34,205 bases of DNA, taken from positions 1-34,205 of the forward strand of contig JALONQ010000037.1 of NCBI GenBank assembly GCA_025454835.1, given 5' to 3'. The DNA comes from Bacteroidota bacterium (GTDB taxonomy: Bacteria; Bacteroidota; Ignavibacteria; UBA10030). The notes below the pieces were generated by a model. It searched no databases. It saw only the letters and a program-made list of their open reading frames with translations, and had not been told where the DNA came from. Made by a program: the position numbers and the translations under genes. Numbering within the stretch: the first letter of the stretch is position 1; the number at the start of each line of letters is the position of its first letter. Below, piece by piece: positions 23,786 to 31,988 of this stretch.

Positions 23786-25762
23786 ATGTGCGGTATCTGT
23801 GGAGTTCTCGAATACGGTGTAAGCCATCCGCGCGTCGACGAGCGCACGCTCGTATCGATGACGGATGCCATTGTCCATCGCGGTCCGGACGATGCGGGGA
23901 CGTACGTGTCGCCGAGAGGGAACGTCGGCTTCGGATTCCGGCGTCTGGCCATCGTGGACCTCTCGCCCGCCGGCCATCAGCCGATGACCACGCCCGACGG
24001 CAACGTGACGATCGTGTTCAACGGCGAGATCTACAACCACGCCGTCCTCCGGAAGACGCTCGAAGCGAAGGGTTACCGCTACCGTTCCCGCTCCGACACG
24101 GAGACCATCCTTTATTGCTACCAGGAGTACGGCCTCGACTTCGTCCATAAGCTGTTGGGGATGTTCGCCATCGCCCTGTGGGACGAGTCGAAGCAGCGGC
24201 TCGTGCTCGTGCGAGACCGGATCGGCATCAAGCCCCTCTATCATACGGTGCGCGACGGTCGCTTCGTGTTCGGGTCAGAGATCAAGGCGATCCTGAAGCA
24301 CCCGGGCGTGCCGAAGGTGTTCAACGAAAATGCGCTCGAGCACTATCTGACGTTCCTGATCCCGCCCGTGCCGCTGACGCTGTTCAAGGGGATCCACAAG
24401 CTTGAGCCGGGGCACAGGATGGTCGTGACGGCCAACGGCGACGTGACGAACGAGCCATACTGGGACCCGCTGCCCGCTGGCGATCAACCGACGATCGATT
24501 TTGACGGCAGTCCGATCGCACGCTCAGCGATCGCGGGCCTTGCTCCGAGGCAGACGGAATCCGAGGTGATCGACACGATCCGGACGCTGCTCCGCCAGTC
24601 GATCAAGGACCGGATGATGAGCGATGTGCCGTTCGGCGTATTCCTGAGCGGCGGCATCGATTCGAGCACGAACGTGGCGCTGATGGCGGAGTTAATGGAC
24701 CGGCCGGTGGACACGTTCTCGGTGGGGTTTCGCGACCTGGAGAAGTACAACGAAATGGGCTACGCCCGGCAGGTCGCGACGCAGTTCAAGACGAACCATC
24801 ACGAGGTCATCATCGACCAGAAGGATGCGTTCGAGTTCCTGCCAAAGCTCGTGTGGCACCAGGACGAACCGCTGGCCGACCCGGTATGCATTCCGCTCTA
24901 CTTTGTGTCGAAGCTGGCCCGGGACAACGGGACGATCGTGGTGCAGGTGGGTGAGGGGAGCGACGAACAGTTCGCCGGGTATTCGTGGATGAAGCGGGAG
25001 CTGGCGTTCCATGCGTCGCTGTGGCGCATGTTCAACTTCCTGCCCGGATTTCTGCGGAAAGCGACGTATGCCGTCGCCGGTCCGGCTCTGCGCAAGCGCG
25101 GTTCGCATCTGATGCTCGACTACGTGCGCAAAGGGGCCGAGGACAACGAGCTCTACTGGAGCGGCGCGATCAACTTCACCGAGGAACACCGACGGTCGCT
25201 CATGGCGCGCCGGATCGATGGATCGGGACCGCACGACGCGGTGCGTCGATGGCACGGGGAGGCGCTGGATCGTCTGCCGAACGCGGACTACCTGCAACGC
25301 ATGATCTGGCTGGAATTCCGGCAGCGGCTGCCGGAACTGTTGCTGATGCGCGTCGACAAGGTCTCGATGGCCACGTCGATCGAGGCACGCGTACCGTTCC
25401 TGGACCATCGCATGGTGGAGTACACCATGCGGCTTCCGGTCGGGCTCAAATTGCGCGACGGCATTACGAAATACATTCTCAAGAAGGCGGTCGAAGGCAT
25501 CATACCGAACGAGATCATCTACCGCCCGAAGCAAGGCTTCGCCGCTCCCGTAACCGAATGGATCCGCGAACCATGGTATCCGTTCGTGCGGGACCTGTTC
25601 GAGCGTTCGGCCCTCGTACGGCAGGGCTACTTCAACCGCACCTACATCGATTCGATCCTGGCCGCCCACCGGTCCGGCCGTCGCGACGGCGGACAGCTTG
25701 TCTGGAACCTCGTCAACCTGCTGGTCTGGTATGACGCTTGGTTCGAGCAGGCATCTTCCTGA
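23786..25762 (+). CDS. asnB: Asparagine synthase (glutamine-hydrolysing), polysaccharide-cluster type
   Basis: 658 residues starting MCGICGV, so the catalytic Cys2 of the class II glutamine amidotransferase domain becomes N-terminal after Met removal; this fixes the start. The glutaminase domain (about 1-210) contains IVHRGPDDAGTY, FGFRRLAIVDLSPAGHQP and NGEIYNH. The synthetase domain carries FLSGGIDSST (about 285-295), the PPi loop that binds ATP, and VGEGSDEQFAGY, plus EARVPFLDHRMVEY near the end. Housekeeping AsnB makes asparagine; paralogues in glycan loci are proposed to amidate uronic acid or other carboxylated sugars. Location among glycosyltransferases favours the second role, but sequence alone does not decide it. 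Confidence 0.93.
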   Translation: MCGICGVLEYGVSHPRVDERTLVSMTDAIVHRGPDDAGTYVSPRGNVGFGFRRLAIVDLSPAGHQPMTTPDGNVTIVFNGEIYNHAVLRKTLEAKGYRYRSRSDTETILYCYQEYGLDFVHKLLGMFAIALWDESKQRLVLVRDRIGIKPLYHTVRDGRFVFGSEIKAILKHPGVPKVFNENALEHYLTFLIPPVPLTLFKGIHKLEPGHRMVVTANGDVTNEPYWDPLPAGDQPTIDFDGSPIARSAIAGLAPRQTESEVIDTIRTLLRQSIKDRMMSDVPFGVFLSGGIDSSTNVALMAELMDRPVDTFSVGFRDLEKYNEMGYARQVATQFKTNHHEVIIDQKDAFEFLPKLVWHQDEPLADPVCIPLYFVSKLARDNGTIVVQVGEGSDEQFAGYSWMKRELAFHASLWRMFNFLPGFLRKATYAVAGPALRKRGSHLMLDYVRKGAEDNELYWSGAINFTEEHRRSLMARRIDGSGPHDAVRRWHGEALDRLPNADYLQRMIWLEFRQRLPELLLMRVDKVSMATSIEARVPFLDHRMVEYTMRLPVGLKLRDGITKYILKKAVEGIIPNEIIYRPKQGFAAPVTEWIREPWYPFVRDLFERSALVRQGYFNRTYIDSILAAHRSGRRDGGQLVWNLVNLLVWYDAWFEQASS

Positions 25763-25783
25763 TCGGTCCACCGAGAACCCATC

Positions 25784-26632
25784 ATGGATGCGCCTCAAGG
25801 TTCGTCAGACTCCGAGACGAAGTCCCGCACACGCAGTGTTTGGGGTGCCTCACCAGCCGGATCGACGCACGCCCCCGGTCTCACGCCGGGTACGAAGGAA
25901 TTCTTCGAGCAGGCGCGGGAACGACGAAGTTCGGACGAGCTTCCCTTCCTCCGGGAATTGGTCCCTTTCGGATCGTGGCAGGGAAGGCGGGTCCTCGAGC
26001 TCGGTTGCGGAGCCGGGTTCGACGCCTACGAGTTCTGCGCGGCCGGGTGCGACTACACCGGCATCGATATCACACCCGAGAACCCTGAACGGGTCGCAAC
26101 GCATCTCGGGTTCTACGGCTTTCGGCCCACCGTGCTGGTAGCCGACGCCGAGCAGCTGCCGTTCGGCGAGAAGGAATTTGACGTCGTCTTCTCGAACGGC
26201 GTCCTGCACCACACCCCCGACATGTCGGCTTCGTTCCGGGAAGCGCACCGGGTGCTCAAGCCCGGCGGCGAGTTCTGGGTCATTCTCTACCATCGGCATT
26301 CGATCTTTCACTGGGTTTCGCTCTTCCTGGTCCAGCACCTGGTGATGCTCGGCTTCCTGAAGATGCCGTTCCGTCACCGGTTGGCGCGCATCGAATTCAC
26401 GACGGCTGACGTCCATCCGCTCGTCAATGTGTACAGCCGGAGCGAGGTCGCCGGGATCCTCGAACGCGCCGGATTTGCGGTCCGCGACACATGGGTGCGG
26501 AAGCTGACGCCGGAAGATCTGCCGAACCTGCCGGTGTTGCGGTCGTTGTGGCGGATCGTGCCGCGTCGCTGGTTGGATCTCCTTGGGCGAAGGTGGGGAT
26601 GGTACGTCATGGCGCGAGGCGTGAAGGCCTGA
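25784..26632 (+). CDS. SAM-dependent methyltransferase (Methyltransf_11 type)
   Basis: 282 residues. The first 40 are polar and probably flexible. The core starts at VLELGCGAGFDAYEF (70-84, motif I), with YTGIDITPEN (motif II), VADAEQLPFGEKEFDVVFSN (motif III and post-III) and AHRVLKPGGEFWVILYH. The C-terminal half has an amphipathic or membrane-associated segment (FHWVSLFLVQHLVMLGF). The ATG at 25784 follows the AsnB stop by about 20 bases and the stop precedes the flippase ATG by three bases, so these three genes probably form one transcription unit. Predicted to methylate a sugar or lipid carrier in this pathway. Confidence 0.9.
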   Translation: MDAPQGSSDSETKSRTRSVWGASPAGSTHAPGLTPGTKEFFEQARERRSSDELPFLRELVPFGSWQGRRVLELGCGAGFDAYEFCAAGCDYTGIDITPENPERVATHLGFYGFRPTVLVADAEQLPFGEKEFDVVFSNGVLHHTPDMSASFREAHRVLKPGGEFWVILYHRHSIFHWVSLFLVQHLVMLGFLKMPFRHRLARIEFTTADVHPLVNVYSRSEVAGILERAGFAVRDTWVRKLTPEDLPNLPVLRSLWRIVPRRWLDLLGRRWGWYVMARGVKA

Positions 26633-26635
26633 GCC

Positions 26636-27901
26636 ATGCGCTTCGTCCACAGTGCCTCGATCACCCTCCTTGCCCGCGGCCTCGCGTTGCCGATCGGCAT
26701 TGCGTCGAGCGTCATCATTGCTCGAACGTTGGGTCCCGAAGGACGCGGCATCCTCGCGTTGTTGGCGGTGTATCAGGGCCTCGCGATCCAGTTTGGCACG
26801 GTTGGATTCAACGCATCAGTCACATATTTCCTTTCCCGCGAGCCGCAACTTCACCGGCCTATCATCGGAACAACCGTGTCTACGGCAATCGTCGCCGGCG
26901 TGATCTCAGGCGTTCTGATCGCACTCGCCGCTGGTGTCTTTCCAACCGCCCTTCTGGGGAGCGTTTCATACGGCTGGCTGCTGATTTCGTTGGCGGCGCT
27001 CCCTTTCATGTTCCTGCAACAGTTCCTGCAGAACGTCCTGTTGGCTCGACAGCGCATCGTTGCGTACAACGGAGTCGATCTCTCCAATCGGTCACTGCAA
27101 CTTGCGGCCCTAGCCGTGTTGCTGCTCTGGATTGGTGAAGGCGCGCTTGCGGCCGTGTGGGCGATCAGCGTGGTCGGCGTGCTATCGGGAGTCATCGCCA
27201 TGGGCACGACCTTCTACCGTGAGCCTGTCAGTCTCCGACCAGATGGCGCAACGTTCAAACGTATGACGACCTACGGACTGCGACTGTATGCCGCGAGCGT
27301 GTTGATGTTCCTGGTCTTCCGTGTGCAGGTGGTGCTTGTCAATGCCGTCGCAGGAGAATCGGCAGCAGGCATCTACGCTGTCGCATTCCAACTGGCGGAT
27401 CTCATCTATCTGCTGCCAGTCACGCTTGGCACATTGCTCTTTCCGCGGATTTCCATGAATGCGCGGGACGATGGACAGACGACGGCAAGGCTATTTCGTG
27501 TCACCATGGTGGCGATGCTCCTGTTGTGTGGCGCAATGGCCATGGGTGCAGAATGGATCATCACGCGCCTGTACGGAGAATCATTTGCTGATGCGACGGA
27601 GACGATTCAATGGCTCTTACCGGGTGTGTTCACGTTGTCGCTCGTAACAATTCTCAACAACGATCTAACCGGTCGCGGCATTCCATGGGGGATGGTGGTG
27701 ATTCCCGCAATTGCATTGCTCTTCGTCGGATCATTGTCGTCCGTGTTGATTCCCGGTCTTGGGATCAACGGTGCTGCCATGAGTGCCTCGGCGGGTAACT
27801 GCCTGATGCTGTTCCTGACCTTGCGACTCTTCTCAAGACGGGCTGACCTGAGGATCTCTACGATTGTTCTACCCCGGAGGGATGACTTTCGGATTCGCTG
27901 A
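26636..27901 (+). CDS. Wzx-type polysaccharide flippase (oligosaccharide/MATE-like)
   Basis: 421 residues with about twelve predicted transmembrane helices and the N-terminal signature ARTLGPEGRGILALLAVYQG of lipid-linked oligosaccharide flippases (Polysacc_synt family). It should move the undecaprenyl-diphosphate-linked repeat unit across the inner membrane. The start is the ATG at 26636, three bases after the previous stop. Base composition changes in this gene: sampled lines have about 57 % GC or less, against about 65 % in the genes before it, so it and the next two genes may have a separate origin. There is no separate Wzy polymerase that I can recognise in the window. Confidence 0.9.
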   Translation: MRFVHSASITLLARGLALPIGIASSVIIARTLGPEGRGILALLAVYQGLAIQFGTVGFNASVTYFLSREPQLHRPIIGTTVSTAIVAGVISGVLIALAAGVFPTALLGSVSYGWLLISLAALPFMFLQQFLQNVLLARQRIVAYNGVDLSNRSLQLAALAVLLLWIGEGALAAVWAISVVGVLSGVIAMGTTFYREPVSLRPDGATFKRMTTYGLRLYAASVLMFLVFRVQVVLVNAVAGESAAGIYAVAFQLADLIYLLPVTLGTLLFPRISMNARDDGQTTARLFRVTMVAMLLLCGAMAMGAEWIITRLYGESFADATETIQWLLPGVFTLSLVTILNNDLTGRGIPWGMVVIPAIALLFVGSLSSVLIPGLGINGAAMSASAGNCLMLFLTLRLFSRRADLRISTIVLPRRDDFRIR

Positions 27902-28004
27902 ACTCTTCCCAAGTCTGAGAAGGGTCTCTGCTCTCGTGTTGGGTGCGGTTGAATATTGCCGGGCATTGGCGTACCATACTTTGTAACCATTGTGGAGGTC
28001 CAGA
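27902..28004 (+). promoter_or_regulatory. Spacer with strong Shine-Dalgarno upstream of the beta-propeller lipoprotein
   Basis: GGAGG at 27994-27998 stands six bases before the ATG at 28005. It is the clearest ribosome-binding site in the whole window; other starts examined have none. The preceding sequence TTGAATATTGCC...TACTTTG (about 27951-27983) could be part of a promoter but does not fit a consensus well. Confidence 0.65.
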
Positions 28005-29372
28005 ATGAATCGTCACCAGGTTGTTGCGACCGCCTCCTTCGTGGCGTTGATTCTTGCGCTCTTTTCCTGTGAGACACCGGTACAGCAACAAGTTGCCGCT
28101 GACCAGACCACGGGCCTGTTCTCGGTTTCGATGGCCAAGTCGTCCATTCCGTCTGAAGTGGCCCGTATCACCGCGTTGCTGACACGACCTTCGAGCGCCC
28201 CCATCCGGGATTCGCTGTCGCTCCCTTCGATCGCTCCCGATACCGTCGTTTGGACGCTTCGACAGATACCTGTCGGAACCTGGGAGGTGTTGCTCCAGGC
28301 ATTCGATAGTAGCGGCCTGTTGCGCTACTCCGGCTCTGCGATCGTCGGTATCATGCAGGATCGAACAACGCAAGCGACAATCATCATGCAGCCAGTGGGT
28401 TCGGGTGTAGGTTCGCTGCAGCTGTTTGTGGTCTGGGGACAAGGAAGGAAGCAGTGGCATCTGCCGACGACGAACCCGGTCGTTCAACAGACGCTCGGCA
28501 CTTATGATGCAGACCACTATTGGCTGCAGAAGTGTTGGGTTCTCAAGGATGGCGCGACGTACAAGATGTACTACCACACGGGGGTAGGGAGCAATCAGGA
28601 GATCGCGCTGGCCACGTCCACAGACGGGAGTGCCTGGACGAAGCAGGGTGTCGTTATTCCGAAGAACGCAAGTATCGCTTGGATGTCCATGGGATCCAGT
28701 TGTCCTTCGGTGCTCAAGGTCGACGGTCTCTACAAAATGTGGTTCAACGGCAAGGGGATTCGGATGGATGGAGGCATCCCCGTAGAGACACCGCACAACG
28801 GTATCGGGTTCGCTCAATCTGCCGACGGTGTCTCTTGGAGCATCAATGGATCTCAACTCATCCCCCTGGATTCGACGCTTGTCGCCGTCTTTGCCCCGTC
28901 GGTATTCCACGACGCGGGTCAGTACCATATGTGGTATACGATCGGACGAAGAATACCTGCGACACTGTTCGCACCAGAGCGCACCGGCTTTGCTGTAATC
29001 TACGCGCGATCGAGCGATGGTCTGACTTGGCACTCGCAGCAAGAGATCAGCCTCTCGAATTCTTCTTCACCCTGGCAATCCGATGGCATCGTGACCCCAT
29101 ATGTCTATCGCAACGAAAGCGGATGGGTGATGTACTTCACGGGCGCATCGAACGGTCATCTGCGGATCGGTCGGGCGCAGTCCTCCGACGGAGCGTATTG
29201 GGTGCAAAGCTCTGCCGATCCCGAGTTCAGTCTGGTGCACGCTGCACCGTGGCAGATCACCCAAGTAGCCTATCCCTCCGTGATCGAGGAGAACGGAGTC
29301 GTGAGAATGTGGTTCTCCGGCTTGAACGCTTTTCCAGAGCGCTGGCAGATTGGGTATGCCGAGAAGCAATAG
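28005..29372 (+). CDS. Lipoprotein with five-bladed GH43/GH32-like beta-propeller
   Basis: 455 residues from the ATG at 28005, chosen for its Shine-Dalgarno; GTG at 27990 is in frame but lacks one. The N-terminus MNRHQVVATASFVALILALF is followed by a lipobox Cys, so the protein is probably lipid-anchored. Residues about 30-140 are a beta-rich linker or domain. From about 160 there are repeated blades of the type DGATYKMYYHTGV...IALATSTDGSAW, DGLYKMWFNGK...GFAQSADGVSWS, QYHMWYTIG...IYARSSDGLTWH, WVMYFTGAS...RAQSSDGAYW and VVRMWFSG...IGYAEKQ. The pattern Y/W-x-M-x-Y-F/T-G then IGxAxSxDGxxW is typical of GH43/GH32-like propellers. The catalytic acids cannot be assigned with confidence. It may bind or trim glycan outside the cell. 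Confidence 0.85.
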   Translation: MNRHQVVATASFVALILALFSCETPVQQQVAADQTTGLFSVSMAKSSIPSEVARITALLTRPSSAPIRDSLSLPSIAPDTVVWTLRQIPVGTWEVLLQAFDSSGLLRYSGSAIVGIMQDRTTQATIIMQPVGSGVGSLQLFVVWGQGRKQWHLPTTNPVVQQTLGTYDADHYWLQKCWVLKDGATYKMYYHTGVGSNQEIALATSTDGSAWTKQGVVIPKNASIAWMSMGSSCPSVLKVDGLYKMWFNGKGIRMDGGIPVETPHNGIGFAQSADGVSWSINGSQLIPLDSTLVAVFAPSVFHDAGQYHMWYTIGRRIPATLFAPERTGFAVIYARSSDGLTWHSQQEISLSNSSSPWQSDGIVTPYVYRNESGWVMYFTGASNGHLRIGRAQSSDGAYWVQSSADPEFSLVHAAPWQITQVAYPSVIEENGVVRMWFSGLNAFPERWQIGYAEKQ

Positions 29373-29402
29373 TTGAATCCGATGCGTTTTTTGTCGAATC
29401 TG

Positions 29403-29432
29403 CAGGCCTCCGCAAGGAGGCCTGTGTGTTTT
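29403..29432 (+). terminator. Rho-independent terminator after the beta-propeller gene
   Basis: CAGGCCTCC (29403-29411), loop GCAA, then GGAGGCCTG (29416-29424) make a perfect 9-bp GC-rich stem with a tetraloop. It is followed by TGTGTTTT (29425-29432). It lies about 30 bases after the stop and is the clearest textbook terminator in the window. Confidence 0.9.
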
Positions 29433-29448
29433 CCTGACCGTCGCCACT

Positions 29449-30282
29449 ATGACCACATCGTTGAGTATTAAGGACTACCTGGAGCAGGTGCCCGAGAATC
29501 TGTACGGACATCGAAACAAACTGCAGTTCGTGGCCAAGGCCATTCTGGATTGGAAGTCCCAAACGGGGCGCGAGCCGAAGATCCTGGACGTCGGATGCGG
29601 CACAGGCGCGGTGATTACTGTTCATCTGGCTCGCCTGCAATTTGATGTCACTGGGATCGACACGGATGCACCCTCGATTGCGCGGGCGCAACACCTATTT
29701 TCCGGCGATCGTGTCACATTTCGCAACGCAACTATAGAACAAGAAACGGGCCCTTACGACGTGGTTCTGCTCACCGAGGTATTGGAGCATTTGTATGATC
29801 CGGCGTCGTTGGTGCGAACGATCAGGAGCAAGATGTCGGATGATGGGCTTCTGATCGTAACGGTCCCGAACGGCCACGGTCCTTTTGAGCTGGAAAAATG
29901 GCTTTGGCGAAACCTGCGGATGGACGAGATCTGGACTCGATGGGCTGTTCAACTACTAAAGCGACTGCGACATGGACGCAGTGCGGCTGAGGCCTATTCT
30001 CGCTCGCTCCCTGAGAATTCACTTGATGAGTCGCCCCACGTCCAGTTCTTTACCCCATCCAGCATGACCCGACTCCTTAACGGAAATGGATTCAACGTCA
30101 TCTCCGTTGGTAAGAGCAGCCTTGTTGCAGGTCCTTTTTCGTCCTTGCTTCTGCCCTCGTGGCAGGCATTTTTCAGAATCAACACGGCCTTAGGCTCCGT
30201 CGCTCCCCGCTTCATGGTCAATGGCCACTACTATGCCGCACATGCCATCAAAGTAGCGACGCAGAAAAGGGAAGGCTATTGA
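29449..30282 (+). CDS. SAM-dependent methyltransferase (UbiG-like Methyltransf_23)
   Basis: 277 residues. The core has motif I ILDVGCGTGAVITVHLA (near 45-61), TGIDTDAPSIARAQ (motif II), YDVVLLTEVLEHLYDPASLV (motif III region) and MSDDGLLIVTVPNGHGP. The C-terminal part is longer than the minimal fold and could bind a lipid-linked or nucleotide-sugar substrate; HVQFFTPSSMTRLL is a common feature of glycan-cluster methyltransferases. The ATG at 29449 lies 16 bases after the terminator hairpin. Codon use and GC are lower than in the genes to the right. The stop overlaps a TTG start (TTGA), so translation of the small next gene is probably coupled. Confidence 0.9.
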   Translation: MTTSLSIKDYLEQVPENLYGHRNKLQFVAKAILDWKSQTGREPKILDVGCGTGAVITVHLARLQFDVTGIDTDAPSIARAQHLFSGDRVTFRNATIEQETGPYDVVLLTEVLEHLYDPASLVRTIRSKMSDDGLLIVTVPNGHGPFELEKWLWRNLRMDEIWTRWAVQLLKRLRHGRSAAEAYSRSLPENSLDESPHVQFFTPSSMTRLLNGNGFNVISVGKSSLVAGPFSSLLLPSWQAFFRINTALGSVAPRFMVNGHYYAAHAIKVATQKREGY

Positions 30283-30698
30283 GTTCCCTCACCATTTTCC
30301 TCCTCTCCGGACGTCCGGACGCTGTCTCCAAAGCGGCCAATGCGACAGCCGCGTGGAGCTCCGTCGACGTGCGGCCGTTCGAAGAGAAATGGATCACCTC
30401 GCCGTCCAAGGTGCGCGCTCAGCTCAAGGGGACCGATTCGCCGGTCGTGGCGTTCGGCTGCAAAGACCTGGCCCTCCAGCGCTTCCAAGTGGCCCTGAAG
30501 CTGTATCTGCTCCTCTATTCGCCGCGCGAGCGCTATCTCGTGGACGAATCCGCCCGCGTCGTTCCGGTCACATGGCCACGCTTTCTCCTTCTCGACCTGC
30601 CACGGTTTGCCGTTGAGATCGCGGCCAGCGTGGTCGTGCTGCTGCACGCGGCCTTCCGATTGCGCGGACTTCGCCAGCGGGCGGAGGGACGAGGATGA
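30279..30698 (+). CDS. Small conserved-looking membrane-associated protein, function unknown
   Basis: 139 residues from a TTG at 30279 that overlaps the preceding TGA. I do not recognise it. Residues 1-60 may form an alpha/beta domain (LTIFLLSGRPDAVSKAANAT, then SPVVAFGCKDLALQRFQ), with LKLYLLLYSPRERYLVDESA in the middle and WPRFLLLDLPRFAVEIAASV leading into a hydrophobic helix (about 104-126). The C-terminus is Arg-rich, consistent with a cytoplasmic side. High GC shows it belongs to the right-hand block. Its stop overlaps the ATG of the GT4 (ATGA), which suggests that it works with that transferase, for instance as a membrane anchor or accessory subunit. This role is an inference from position only. 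Confidence 0.7.
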   Translation: MSSLTIFLLSGRPDAVSKAANATAAWSSVDVRPFEEKWITSPSKVRAQLKGTDSPVVAFGCKDLALQRFQVALKLYLLLYSPRERYLVDESARVVPVTWPRFLLLDLPRFAVEIAASVVVLLHAAFRLRGLRQRAEGRG

Positions 30699-31877
30699 AG
30701 GCGGCATTCTTCCGGACCGACTTCTACGGGGCGGTCAACGTCGGCGGTTCGTTCTCGCATGTCAAGGGGTTCCTCGACGGGCTTCGCGCGCTCGGCCATG
30801 ACTATTTCGCCATCTCGTCGGGCGCCCTTCCGGTGGACAAGGATGCGCGCCTGTATCCCGTGCCGTATTCACCGCTCTACCGCAATCTCCCCGAGATCCT
30901 GTCGCTGGCATACAACCTGACGCTCGAACGCGTCGCGCGTCCGATCATGCAAGCCGAGCGCCCCGACTTCATCTACCACCGCCACAGCGAGTTCAACTAC
31001 GCCACGTCGGTCCTGAAGCGCGAGTTCGGCATCCCGCTCGTGCTGGAGTGCAACGGGTCCGAGGTCTGGATCAAGAAGAACTGGGGCAAGGTCTATCTGG
31101 AGCCCCTTCTCCGCTGGGCGGAAGAAGTGCAGTTTGCCGAGGCCGACGTGATCACGGTGGTCTCTGACGTGATGAAGCAGCAGCTCGTCGACCTCCGTGT
31201 TCCCGCGTCGAAGATCGTCGTCAATCCTCGTCAATCCCAACGGGGTCGACACGGGACTGTTCAGACCCGGGCTCGATGGCGGGCCTGCGCGGAATCGCTT
31301 CGGAGTGGAAGGCAAGTTCGTGGCCGGGTTCGTCGGCACGTTCGGCGCCTGGCACGGCGTGGACGTGCTGGCCAGGTCGATCAAGCGCGCGGCGGAGCTG
31401 GTGCCGAACATTCACTACCTCGTCGTTGGAGACGGGGCCCTGCGCGGCGAGGTGGAACGCATCATCAAGGAGGACGGGGTCGGCGAACACGTGACCTTGA
31501 CCGGGTCGGTGGCGCACGACGACATCCCGTCGTTCCTGGCGGCGTGCGATGTGCTCCTTTCGCCGCACGTGCAGAATGCCGATGGAACGGTCTTCTTCGG
31601 GTCGCCCACCAAGCTGTTCGAATACATGGGCATGGGCCTGCCGATCATCGCCAGCGGCGTGGGGCAGATCGGCGACATCATGCAGGACGGCGTCAATGCG
31701 CTGATGATGCGTCACCGCGACCATGAGCACCTGGCCGAACTACTCGGGAAGTTGTCGCGTGATCCCGATCTGAGCCGGCGTTTGGGACAAAAAGCCCGCG
31801 AGGACGCCGAATCGAAGTACGCCTGGCGCATCAACGCGTCGCGGGTGATCGACGCGGTGAAGGTCCGTTTGAAATGA
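30695..31877 (+). pseudogene. Family 4 glycosyltransferase, frameshifted by a 10-bp tandem duplication
   Basis: The first frame (from ATG 30695) encodes MKAAFFRTDFYGAVNVGGSF through SDVMKQQLVDLRVPASKIVV. The second frame, ending at 31877, continues with NPNGVDTGLFRP, FVGTFGAWHGVDVLARSIKR, the donor-site FFGSPTKLFEYMGMGLPIIA and on to the C-terminus. The junction is an exact duplication of TCGTCAATCC (31218-31227 and 31228-31237). Removing one copy restores KIVVNPNGVDTG, the standard GT4 motif, and an intact protein of about 390 residues. Either the gene is broken, or it is switched by slippage, or the assembly carries an error. The first frame alone would run to 31726 with nonsense after residue about 180. 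It is coupled to the small protein upstream (ATGA). Confidence 0.9.
31218..31237 (+). repeat. Exact 10-bp tandem duplication inside the GT4 gene
   Basis: TCGTCAATCC occurs twice in immediate succession. The ten extra bases shift the frame by +1. The identical copies and the perfect restoration of the NPNGVDTG motif when one is removed show that this is a recent event or a sequencing or assembly error. Confidence 0.95.
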
Positions 31878-31974
31878 ACCACAAAGAACACAAGAGCCCT
31901 CGAACGGGTCAAGGGAACACACCATGTCAAACGACCCGCTTTTCATCCTTTGTGATCTTTGCGTTCTTTGTGGC
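31875..31974. repeat. Palindromic element after the GT4 gene (family D)
   Basis: The left arm TGAACCACAAAGAACACAAG (31875-31894) starts exactly at the TGA stop of the GT4 and the right arm ATCTTTGCGTTCTTTGTGG (about 31956-31974) is its imperfect complement. The interior (31895-31946) has inverted words such as CGAACGGGTC/GACCCGC. The right arm ends about 15 bases before the ATG of the lyase gene. TGAACCACAAAG-type palindromes are a recurrent intergenic type in many bacterial genomes. Confidence 0.87.
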
Positions 31975-31988
31975 TACGTTCTCTTTCC

